From CAYJRR01 sp964372275 [NCBI: uncultured bacterium] (GTDB taxonomy: Bacteria > CAYJRR01), in the NCBI GenBank assembly GCA_964372275.1, contig CAYJRR010000003.1, positions 26,503-90,502 on the forward strand: a DNA stretch of 64,000 nt, read 5' to 3'. The notes under the pieces were generated by a model that saw only the letters and a program-made list of their open reading frames with translations, searched no databases and was not told where the DNA came from. Numbering within the stretch: position 1 is the first letter of the stretch; every line of letters starts with the position of its first letter. Shown here in pieces: positions 57,254 through 64,000 of the stretch. The position numbers were made by a program, and so were the translations under genes.

Positions 57254-59071
57254 CTACGCCTCGTCTCCGCCGACGCCGAGCCGCTTTTTGATCTTGGTCA
57301 AGCGGCTGCGCTCGATTCCGAGCGACTCGGCGGCGCGGCTCACCACGCCGCCCGAATCGCGCAATGCGCGCTCGACGAGCGCCCGTTCGAGCGTCGCCAC
57401 CGCCTCGTCGTAGCCGAGTCTGGAGGGGACGACGACGGCGTTCGGATCGTGGCCGCCCCGGGCCGGCGACCGACCATCGCGGATGTGGCTCGACACGAAG
57501 GCCAGCGGGATCGGATGGCCGTCCTCGGCGAGGAGGACCAATCGCTCGATCTCGTGCTCCAGCTCGCGCACGTTGCCCGGCCAGCCGTAGGCCTCGAGCG
57601 CGCGCATCGCCTCCAAGGAGAATCCCGGCAGGCGGCGGCCGTGGCGCTCGCACAGGCTCGCCAGGAAGTGCTGCGCCAGAATCGGGACGTCCCCCTTGCG
57701 GTCGCGCAGCGCCGGGAGGCGGACCGCGATCACCACCACCCGGAAGTAGAGGTCCTCCCGGAAGGCCCCCTTCTGGACCTCCTTCCAAAGGTCCTTGTGG
57801 GTCGCGGAGACGACGCGGACGTTGACGTGGACCGGACGGTTGGCTCCGACCGGCATGATCTCGCCGCTCTGCAGGACGCGAAGGAGGCTCGCCTGCACCG
57901 AGGGGAGGAGCTCCGCGATCTCGTCGAGGAACAGCGTCCCGCCGTCGGCCTCCTGGAAGACGCCGCGCCGATCGCGGTCTGCGCCGGTGAACGAACCCTT
58001 CTGGTGGCCGAACAGGGTGCTCTGCAGGAGCGACTCGGTCATCCCGGCGCAGTTCTGCACCACGAACGGGCCATTCGCGCGGGGGCTGCCCAGATGCAGC
58101 GCGCGGGCGACCAGTTCCTTCCCGGTGCCGGTCTCCCCCTGGATGTGGACCGTCGCCTCGGTCTTGCGGACCCGATCGAGCTCGGCCAACGATCGGCGCA
58201 GCTCCGGGCTGTTGCCCAGGATGTTCTCGAACCCCTCGATCCCGGTGAGTCGGTGCCGGAGGTAGGCGTTCTCGCGCCGAAGCCGCTCGTTGATCGCCTC
58301 CAGCTCCAGCGTCAGGCGCTCGTTCTCCACCACCAGCGAATAGGACTCGACGGCACGGGAGGCGATCGCGAGCAGGTCGTGGGTGTCGAACGGCTGGGTG
58401 AGGACGTGGAACACCTTCCCGACGTTGACCAGCTCCCGGATCCGCTCGGCGTCGTTCGTCTCGCTGATCAGGATCCGCGAGAGCCTCAAGTTCGGGTGCT
58501 TCTCCGAGATCGCGCGCAGCAGCGGCAGGCCGCTCCAGACGTTCGGGCGCTCGCGGGCGATCAGCACCGCGACCTCCTGCGCGTCGAGGGCGGCCAACGC
58601 CTCCTCGACCGAGCGCGCTTCGCGAACGTCGTAATCGAGCGAGAGTGCCGCCTTCATCCGGTCGCGGGTCGCGTCGTCCGGATCGGCGATCAGCACGGTG
58701 TAGCGGAACTCGGCGACGAAGGTTGCCAGCCGGTGCGCCACCCGCGGCGGGCAGGTGGCGTACTTGAGCCCCACGCCGAGCACGTCGCGGCCGACCGAGT
58801 CCTGGTCGTGTTGCGTCGTCCAGACGACCTCGGCGGCGGTGTCGATCGGGTCGGCGTCGTCGGGAAGGAGGAAGCGGAGCTGGACCTTGGCCCCCGCGTC
58901 GATCGCCTCGGAGACCGGCTCCTTCGGCAGGCGGACGTAGATGCCGTTGACGCTCAGGTTGCCGGTGACGCCGAGCAGCTCCCGCTCTCCGACGCGCAGC
59001 CGGCAACGCAGCCGCACCTGGCGGCGGGGCGGGCGGGGGACCAGCGCCGCGCGCGTGGGCGTCGAGGACAT
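57254..59071 (-). CDS. PilZ-pseudoreceiver-AAA sigma54 activator
   Basis: 605 residues from ATG 59071. PilZ domain at about 16-110 has RRQVR (16-20) and GNLSVNG (37-43). The receiver at about 124-235 lacks the phospho-acceptor Asp (Ala172 in VLIARERPN) and has TQPF instead of the usual KP. A coiled-coil linker (about 245-280) precedes the sigma54 AAA domain: Walker A GETGTGKE (312-319), GSFTGA (359-364) as a variant of GAFTGA, and LFLDEI. A C-terminal Fis-type HTH (AVATLERALVERALRDSGG, then SLGIERSRLTKIKKRL) binds enhancers. It activates sigma54 promoters, probably without phosphorylation. c-di-GMP binding is possible through RxxxR. Confidence 0.93.
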   Translation of the reverse strand: MSSTPTRAALVPRPPRRQVRLRCRLRVGERELLGVTGNLSVNGIYVRLPKEPVSEAIDAGAKVQLRFLLPDDADPIDTAAEVVWTTQHDQDSVGRDVLGVGLKYATCPPRVAHRLATFVAEFRYTVLIADPDDATRDRMKAALSLDYDVREARSVEEALAALDAQEVAVLIARERPNVWSGLPLLRAISEKHPNLRLSRILISETNDAERIRELVNVGKVFHVLTQPFDTHDLLAIASRAVESYSLVVENERLTLELEAINERLRRENAYLRHRLTGIEGFENILGNSPELRRSLAELDRVRKTEATVHIQGETGTGKELVARALHLGSPRANGPFVVQNCAGMTESLLQSTLFGHQKGSFTGADRDRRGVFQEADGGTLFLDEIAELLPSVQASLLRVLQSGEIMPVGANRPVHVNVRVVSATHKDLWKEVQKGAFREDLYFRVVVIAVRLPALRDRKGDVPILAQHFLASLCERHGRRLPGFSLEAMRALEAYGWPGNVRELEHEIERLVLLAEDGHPIPLAFVSSHIRDGRSPARGGHDPNAVVVPSRLGYDEAVATLERALVERALRDSGGVVSRAAESLGIERSRLTKIKKRLGVGGDEA

Positions 59072-59115
59072 AGCCGTTCGAAGGATAGTCCGATTTGTGG
59101 TATCTGCGCGAGGAG

Positions 59116-59868
59116 ATGTCCCGCCCGCGCATCCTGGTCACCAACGACGACGGCATCCATTCGCCGGGCCTGACCACGCTCGCGGAGGCGCTGACCGAGG
59201 TCGGCGAGGTGACGATCGTCGCGCCGGACCGCGAGCGCAGCGCCGTCAGCCACGCTCTGACGCTCCACCGGCCGCTGCGCATCAACCAGATCCGCGAGAA
59301 GGTCTGGGCGGTCGAAGGGACGCCGACCGATTGCGTCTACCTCGCTACCCGGTCGCTCCTCAAGGACGCGCGGCCGGAGCTGGTGGCGAGCGGGATCAAC
59401 ATGGGATCGAACCTGGGCGACGACATCCACTACTCGGGAACGGTCTCCGCGGCGTTCGAAGGGACGGTGCTGGGGATCCCCTCGATGGCGATCTCCTGCG
59501 TCGGCCGGGGGCCGCACCGGTTCGAGACGGCGGCGGGCTTCGCGGTCCGACTGGCGCGGAGGGTTCTGGAGGAGAAACTCCCCGGCGACCTGCTGCTCAA
59601 CGTCAACGTCCCGAACCTCCCGCCGGAACGGATCGCCGGAATCGCCATCACCCGGATGGGGAAGCGGCACTACGGCGACGCGGTGATCGAGAACGTCGAT
59701 CCCCGCGGGCGGAAGTACTACTGGATCGGCGGGACGGAGCTCGACGCGGAGGACATCGCGGGGAGCGATTGCAACGCGGTGCTCGAGGGGAAGATCTCGG
59801 TGACGCCGCTGCACCTCGACCTGACCCATCACGGGGCGATCGCCACCCTCAAGGGGTGGAGCCTTTGA
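59116..59868 (+). CDS. surE: 5'-nucleotidase SurE
   Basis: 250 residues from ATG 59116 (MSRPRILVTNDDGIHSPG); TTG 59095 with AAGGA ahead would add 7 residues. The SurE signatures TNDDG (metal-binding Asp pair), APDRERSAVSHALTL, GINMGSNLGDDIHYSGTVSAA and VTPLHLDLTHH are present. It dephosphorylates nucleoside 5'/3'-monophosphates. It overlaps pcm by 4 bases (TTGA), the classic surE-pcm pair. It is divergent from the sigma54 activator. Confidence 0.95.
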   Translation: MSRPRILVTNDDGIHSPGLTTLAEALTEVGEVTIVAPDRERSAVSHALTLHRPLRINQIREKVWAVEGTPTDCVYLATRSLLKDARPELVASGINMGSNLGDDIHYSGTVSAAFEGTVLGIPSMAISCVGRGPHRFETAAGFAVRLARRVLEEKLPGDLLLNVNVPNLPPERIAGIAITRMGKRHYGDAVIENVDPRGRKYYWIGGTELDAEDIAGSDCNAVLEGKISVTPLHLDLTHHGAIATLKGWSL

Positions 59869-60518
59869 ACGACTTCGCCCGCGCGCGTCGGCGAATGGTC
59901 GAGGAGCAGCTCGTCGCCCGCGGGGTCGCGGACAGCCGGGTGATCGCCGCGATGGAGAAGGTGCCGCGACACCGCTTCGTCGAGCCGGCGTTGGCCGAGA
60001 GGGCCTACGGCGACCGGGCGCTGCCGATCGGCGAGAAGCAGACGATCAGCCAGCCCTACGTCGTGGCGCGGTCGGTGGCGGCCTGCCGGCTCACCGGGAC
60101 GGAACGGGTGCTGGAGGTCGGGGTCGGGAGCGGCTACCAGGCGGCGGTGCTGGCGGAGTGCGCGCGGCGGGTGTACGGCATCGAGCGCATCCCGTCGCTG
60201 TCGCAGCGGGCGGCGCGCCTGCTCGAGGAGCTGGGCTACGGCAACGTGGTGGTCCGGACCGGGGACGGCACCTTCGGCTGGCGGGACCAGGCGCCGTTCG
60301 ACGCGATCGTGGTCGCGGCGGCGGCGATGTCGGTGCCGGAACCGCTGGTGGAACAGCTGGTCGACGGCGGCCGACTCGTCCTTCCGCTCGAGGCGGCCGA
60401 CGGCGAACAGGCGCTGACGGTGGTGACCAAGCGCGGCGGCGGAACGGTGGTGGAGCGACTCGAAGGGGTCGTCTTCGTGCCGCTGGTCGGGCGGCACGGC
60501 GGCCATCCGGTCGCGTGA
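59865..60518 (+). CDS. pcm: Protein-L-isoaspartate O-methyltransferase
   Basis: 217 residues from TTG 59865, which overlaps the surE stop (TTGA) with GTGGAG 5 bases ahead. The SAM motif VLEVGVGSGYQAAVLAE and the typical early block RRRMVEEQLVARGVADSRV, then PIGEKQTISQPYVVA, identify the family. It repairs isoaspartyl residues in damaged proteins. The TTG start is unusual but the frame has no nearer choice. Confidence 0.95.
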   Translation: MNDFARARRRMVEEQLVARGVADSRVIAAMEKVPRHRFVEPALAERAYGDRALPIGEKQTISQPYVVARSVAACRLTGTERVLEVGVGSGYQAAVLAECARRVYGIERIPSLSQRAARLLEELGYGNVVVRTGDGTFGWRDQAPFDAIVVAAAAMSVPEPLVEQLVDGGRLVLPLEAADGEQALTVVTKRGGGTVVERLEGVVFVPLVGRHGGHPVA

Positions 60519-60544
60519 GGACGGGTTTCAGGAGGAACGATCGA

Positions 60545-61069
60545 ATGGGTGCGCTCGAGGCGATCAAGGATCGGATCCGGAACGTGCCGGACTTCCCGAA
60601 ACCGGGGATCCAGTTCAAGGACATCACGCCGGTGCTCCAGGATCCGGCGACGTTCCGCGGGGTGATCGACGAGCTCGCGGGCCGGTACGAAGGACGGAAG
60701 CCGGACGCGGTGGTGGCGGTCGAATCGCGCGGCTTCCTCCTGGGGAGCGCGCTCGCCTATCGGCTCGGCGTCGGGCTGGCGCTGGTCCGCAAGCCGAAGA
60801 AGCTCCCCTGGAAGACGCACCGCGTGGAGTACGCGCTGGAATACGGCACCGACGCGCTGGAGGCGCACGTCGACGCCGTGCGGAAGGGACAGCGGGTGCT
60901 GGTGGTGGACGACCTGCTGGCGACGGGCGGGACGGCGGGGGCGACCTGCCGGTTGGTGGAGATGCTCGGCGGCACGGTCGCCGAGTGCGCGTTCGTGATC
61001 GAGCTCGGGTTCCTTGGGGGGCGGACGAAGCTCCTGCCCGTGCCGGTCCACGCCCTGATCCAATACTGA
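60545..61069 (+). CDS. apt: Adenine phosphoribosyltransferase
   Basis: 174 residues from ATG 60545, with AGGAGG about 8 bases ahead. Apt signatures: RNVPDFPKPGIQFKDITPVL, VVAVESRGFLLGSALAY, and the PRPP loop VLVVDDLLATGGTA. It salvages adenine to AMP. It follows pcm by 26 bases, and the next gene overlaps its stop (TGATG). Confidence 0.96.
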   Translation: MGALEAIKDRIRNVPDFPKPGIQFKDITPVLQDPATFRGVIDELAGRYEGRKPDAVVAVESRGFLLGSALAYRLGVGLALVRKPKKLPWKTHRVEYALEYGTDALEAHVDAVRKGQRVLVVDDLLATGGTAGATCRLVEMLGGTVAECAFVIELGFLGGRTKLLPVPVHALIQY

Positions 61070-61773
61070 TGCCGGCCGACGCGTCGATCCCGGAGGCGGT
61101 GCGTCGGTACCGCGAGGAGCACCGGGCGACGCGGATCGGACCGCGCTACCGCGGCTGGGCGCATTTCGGCTTCACCAGCGGGGCGTCGCTGCTCGCCATC
61201 GCGGCGCTCCTTTCCCGGGTCGACGATCCGACGGCGCGGGAGCTCTCCGCCGTGCCGTTGACCTTCCTGTTCGCCAACCTGGCCGAATACCGCGGGCACC
61301 GTGGTCCGATGCACCACCGGACCCGATTCCTGGGGCTGCTGCACGAGCGCCATACCCTGCAGCACCATCGCTTCTACACACACGACGCGATGGCGGCGGA
61401 GTCGTCGCGCGACTTCCAGATGACGCTCTTTCCACCGGTGCTGCTGCTGTTCTTCCTCGGCGGCATCGCCGCGCCGTGCGGGCTGGCGGTCTTCCTCCTC
61501 GCCGGCGCGAACGCCGGTTGGCTGTTCACGGCGACCGCGATGGCCTACTTCCTCACCTACGAGTGGCTGCACTGGAGCTACCACCAGCCGGCCGGCACCT
61601 GGATCGGCCGCCGCGCGCTGGTTCGGCGTCTCCGAGAGCACCACCGCGTCCACCACGACCCGGCCTGGATGCAGCGCGCCAACTTCAACATCACCTTCCC
61701 GATCTGCGATCGCCTGTTCGGAACGGTCGCACGTGGCGCAAACGGCCCGGGTGAGCTACAAGAAGGGGCGTAG
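61069..61773 (+). CDS. Fatty-acid-hydroxylase/sterol-desaturase-like membrane protein
   Basis: 234 residues from ATG 61069, overlapping the apt stop. Four membrane segments and clustered histidines are visible: EYRGHRGPMHH, HERHTLQHH, EWLHWSYHQ, and REHHRVHHD. The spacing resembles the non-heme di-iron hydroxylase superfamily (sterol desaturase/fatty acid hydroxylase). Substrate unknown. The last 10 residues (GANGPGELQEGA) run to within 8 bases of tRNA-Arg. Confidence 0.78.
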   Translation: MPADASIPEAVRRYREEHRATRIGPRYRGWAHFGFTSGASLLAIAALLSRVDDPTARELSAVPLTFLFANLAEYRGHRGPMHHRTRFLGLLHERHTLQHHRFYTHDAMAAESSRDFQMTLFPPVLLLFFLGGIAAPCGLAVFLLAGANAGWLFTATAMAYFLTYEWLHWSYHQPAGTWIGRRALVRRLREHHRVHHDPAWMQRANFNITFPICDRLFGTVARGANGPGELQEGA

Positions 61774-61780
61774 CTCGAAC

Positions 61781-61857
61781 GTGGCCGTAGCTCAGTTGGA
61801 TAGAGCGACCGCCTCCTAAGCGGTAGGTCGTGGGTTCAATTCCCGCCGGTCACACCA
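61781..61857 (+). tRNA. tRNA-Arg(CCT)
   Basis: Acceptor GTGGCCG (61781-61787) pairs with CGGTCAC (61847-61853), with one G-T pair. The D arm includes TAGCTCAGTTGGATAGAGC. The anticodon stem ACCGC/GCGGT encloses CTCCTAA, giving anticodon CCT for AGG. The T arm has GGGTTCAATTCCC. The discriminator is A and CCA is encoded (61855-61857). It lies 7 bases behind the hydroxylase gene and 73 bases before xerC/D. Confidence 0.96.
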
Positions 61858-61930
61858 GAGGGGCCGCCGCGAAAGTCGGTGGCGGGACGGACGCTGCGGA
61901 GGACGTCTGGATCGTTGGCGCGACGAGTTC

Positions 61931-62791
61931 ATGCAGCACCTGCGGGTCGAGAAGGGGCTCGCGCGTTCGACCCTCGAGGCCTACGCCCGGGACTTGAAGC
62001 TCTACGCCGAGTTCCTTTCGTCGGAACGGATCGTCCGGCCGGACCGGGTCGATCGGCGCCGGATCGGCGCCTACCTGCTCTGGCTCCAGAAGCGGCGGCT
62101 CGATGCGCGAACGATCCGCCGCAATCTGGTGGCGGTCCGCGGCTTCCACCGCTTCCTCCGTCAGGAGGGGAGATCGAAGCACGATCCGACCGAGCGGGTG
62201 GCGAGCCCGACGGTGTGGCGCCGCGTGCCGGAGACGTTGTCCGAGGCCGAAGTGGAGCGCCTGCTCGACGCTCCCGATCCGCGGACGCCGCTGGGCCGGC
62301 GGGACCGGGCGATGCTGGAGCTGCTCTACGGCGCGGGCCTGCGCGTCTCGGAGCTGGTCGGGCTCGAGGAGGAGCAGCTCGACCTGGACGGCCTCCTGGT
62401 GCGGGCCTACGGGAAGGGATCCAAGGAGCGGATCGTCCCGATCGGGGAGGCGGCGCGCGAGTGCCTGGCGACGTACCTGCGTGACGACCGACCGCGGCTG
62501 CTGAAGGGACGGACGTCGCGGCGCCTCTTCGTGAACGCGCGCGGGGGACCGCTGTCGCGGGTCGGGTTCTGGAAGATCCTCCGGAAACACGGGGCGAAGG
62601 CGCGCCTGAAGCGCGTCTACCCGCACGCGCTCCGTCACAGTTTCGCGACCCACCTGCTCGAGCGCGATGCCGACCTGCGCGCCGTCCAGGCGATGCTCGG
62701 CCACGCGGATATCGCGACCACGGAGGTCTACACCCACGTGAACCGGAAAAGGTTGAAGCAGGTTCACGAGAAGTACCACCCCCGAAGATAA
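61931..62791 (+). CDS. XerC/XerD-type tyrosine recombinase
   Basis: 286 residues from ATG 61931; codons before it (LDRWRDEF) look like the family N-terminus but offer only CTG as start. SAM-like N-terminal domain (about 1-90; GLARSTLEAYARDLKLY). The catalytic residues are all present: R138 (GLRVSEL), K162, H232 and R235 (HALRHSFATHL), H258 (GHADIATT), and Y267 (VYTHVN). Size and motifs fit the chromosome-dimer resolvases XerC/XerD, not a phage integrase. Which of the two cannot be decided here. A palindromic repeat lies 10 bases behind its stop. Confidence 0.93.
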   Translation: MQHLRVEKGLARSTLEAYARDLKLYAEFLSSERIVRPDRVDRRRIGAYLLWLQKRRLDARTIRRNLVAVRGFHRFLRQEGRSKHDPTERVASPTVWRRVPETLSEAEVERLLDAPDPRTPLGRRDRAMLELLYGAGLRVSELVGLEEEQLDLDGLLVRAYGKGSKERIVPIGEAARECLATYLRDDRPRLLKGRTSRRLFVNARGGPLSRVGFWKILRKHGAKARLKRVYPHALRHSFATHLLERDADLRAVQAMLGHADIATTEVYTHVNRKRLKQVHEKYHPRR

Positions 62792-62800
62792 GGGCCGGAA

Positions 62801-62905
62801 GAAAATGGAAAATGGACAATGGAAAACCGGCCAATGAGGGACACGGCGTCGGGCCATTGACCGGTTTCCGGCATCCGGCATCGACCGGTTTTCCATTCTC
62901 CATTT
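62801..62905. repeat. AT-rich palindromic element, copy 3
   Basis: The left arm (62801-62836) has AAAATGG units, GGAAAACCGG and CCAATG. The right arm (62855-62905) has CATTGACCGGTTT, an extra CCGGCATCCGGCATCG stretch, and then ACCGGTTTTCCATTCTCCATTTC. The insert makes it less regular than the other copies. It lies between xerC/D and mnmA. Confidence 0.88.
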
Positions 62906-62954
62906 CGGTTCTCCCGTTCTTGCCAGGCGCCCCCGCCCTCGCCATCATCCGCCC

Positions 62955-64000
62955 GTGCCGCGAAAGACCCATCCCCTCCGCGTCGTCGTCGCCATGAGCG
63001 GCGGCGTCGACTCGTCGGTCGCGGCGGCGCTCCTGGTCGAGCAGGGATACGACGTCGTCGGGATTTCGCTTCGCCTCGCCGATCCGAAGGTCTCGGGGAC
63101 GGCGACCGGGGGCTGCTGCTCGATCGACGACTTCGCCGACGCGCGCGAGGTGGCGCGGAAACTCGGATTCCCGCACTACGTGCTGAACCTGACGTCCGAG
63201 TTCCGGAAGGCGGTGGTCGAGCCGTTCGCCGACGAGTACCTCGCGGGAAGGACGCCGCTCCCCTGCGCGCGGTGCAACGAGACGATCAAGTTCGACCTGC
63301 TCGTCGAGCGGGCGCGGGCCCTGGGCGCCTCGTTTCTGGCCACCGGGCACTACGCCCGACGCGTGGGGGAGGGCGAAGGGGCGCGCCTGCTGTGCGGCGC
63401 CGATCGCAGCAAGGATCAGAGCTACTTCCTCTTCGCGATCCCGCGCCGCAACCTCGACTTCCTGCTCTTCCCCATCGGGCACCTGACCAAGGCCGAGGTG
63501 CGCGCCGTCGCCCGCCGCAAGGGGCTCGGCGTCGACGAGAAGCCGGAGAGCCAGGAGCTGTGTTTCGTTCCGACCGGCGATTACGGCGGCTGGATCGAGC
63601 GCTTCCGGCCCGGGAGTCACGCCGGTTCCGGCGAGATCGTCGACGAACGGGGGACGGTGATGGGCCGTCACGGAGGGACGCATCGCTTCACCGTCGGTCA
63701 GCGACGGGGCTTGGGGCTCGCGCGCCCCTCGCCGCTCTACGTCCTGGCGGTCGACGCCGGCGAGAACCGGGTGGTGGTCGGCGGAGAAGCGGCGCTGTTC
63801 CGGGAGCGGCTGCGCGCGGCGCGCGTCAACTGGCTCTCCGATCGGCGGCTCGGCGGTCCGGTTGCGGTCAAGGTGCGGCACAAGAACGAGCCGAGCGCCG
63901 CCGTCCTCCATCCGGTCGAGGGGAAGGACGACGAGGTCGAGGTCCGGTTCCGCGAGCCGAAGCGCGCCCTTTCGCCGGGTCAGGCCGCCGTCTTCTACGA
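62955..64000 (+). CDS. mnmA: tRNA 2-thiouridylase MnmA, 3' end outside the window
   Basis: At least 348 residues from GTG 62955; ATG 62994 would remove the first 13. The PP-loop SGGVDSS is near 15-21. Catalytic Cys residues appear in [10 protein letters not shown] and in QELCFVP (the two-Cys pair). [16 protein letters not shown] marks the central domain and QAAVFYE the end of the visible part. It thiolates U34 of tRNA-Lys/Glu/Gln. No ribosome site is seen. The frame is open to the edge. Confidence 0.95.
   Translation, partial: MPRKTHPLRVVVAMSGGVDSSVAAALLVEQGYDVVGISLRLADPKVSGTATGGCCSIDDFADAREVARKLGFPHYVLNLTSEFRKAVVEPFADEYLAGRTPLPCARCNETIKFDLLVERARALGASFLATGHYARRVGEGEGARLLCGADRSKDQSYFLFAIPRRNLDFLLFPIGHLTKAEVRAVARRKGLGVDEKPESQELCFVPTGDYGGWIERFRPGSHAGSGEIVDERGTVMGRHGGTHRFTVGQRRGLGLARPSPLYVLAVDAGENRVVVGGEAALFRERLRAARVNWLSDRRLGGPVAVKVRHKNEPSAAVLHPVEGKDDEVEVRFREPKRALSPGQAAVFY

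Noticed and set aside
61781-62791. tRNA-Arg next to a tyrosine recombinase as a genomic-island integration site
   Set aside because: The recombinase has the size and motifs of XerC/XerD, no direct repeat of the tRNA 3' end is seen in the window, and the genes after it (mnmA) are core genes.

Overview
The window is very GC-rich, densely coding chromosomal DNA. I see no phage, plasmid, insertion sequence or CRISPR array. Several features point to a deltaproteobacterial, probably Myxococcota-like, organism. These are the order thrS-infC-rpmI-rplT-pheS-pheT-ihfA-merR followed by surE-pcm, an IF3 with a long Ala/Pro-rich C-terminal tail (as in the Myxococcus Dsg protein), a Ser/Thr kinase with a PEGA domain, a roadblock-like protein, a PilZ-pseudoreceiver-sigma54 activator, MeaB and many lipoproteins. 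This placement is inference; no rRNA gene is present.

Layout. 1-4.9 kb: end of an unknown gene, tRNA-Gly, M28 peptidase lipoprotein, AAA ATPase with two small lipoproteins, meaB, and two small unknown genes behind a strong AT-rich promoter. 5-17 kb: a lipoprotein gene split by an in-frame amber codon, a small membrane protein, a LPS-kinase-like protein, a large membrane protein, yicC, a TPR-PEGA-barrel protein facing a PEGA kinase, a glycine-rich lipoprotein, a zinc-ribbon membrane protein and a roadblock-like protein. 17-24 kb: gmk, the ppGpp synthetase/hydrolase, a cupredoxin-like protein, rpmB, a DUF218 protein, pyk and an outer-membrane barrel. 24-33 kb: GT4 glycosyltransferase, glycogen debranching enzyme, DUF2064 protein, lapA-lapB, rsmB. 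33-38 kb: PilZ/pseudoreceiver protein, guaB-guaA. 38-48.6 kb: dnaE, a methyltransferase-like membrane protein, a FlgT-like secreted protein, an AI-2E-type permease, transketolase and a GT1 glycosyltransferase. 48.6-56.5 kb: the thrS-to-merR operon. 56.5-64 kb: tRNA-Pro, sigma54 activator, surE-pcm-apt-hydroxylase, tRNA-Arg, xerC/D and the 5' part of mnmA.

The genes form functional groups. guaB-guaA and gmk feed GTP to the ppGpp enzyme. thrS through pheT is the translation operon. GT4, debranching enzyme and DUF2064 form a carbohydrate group. lapAB with the WaaP-like kinase suggests envelope or LPS quality control. surE-pcm-apt is a repair and salvage run.

The least explained signals are non-coding. 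There are two families of interspersed palindromic elements: an about 100-base AT-rich hairpin with three copies, and an about 33-base double hairpin with seven copies, mostly at convergent gene ends. There is also an 85-base duplication of a divergent control region, three convergent gene pairs that share a CTAG stop overlap, and a long homopurine inverted repeat behind guaA. I did not find a recognisable new defence or biosynthetic system.
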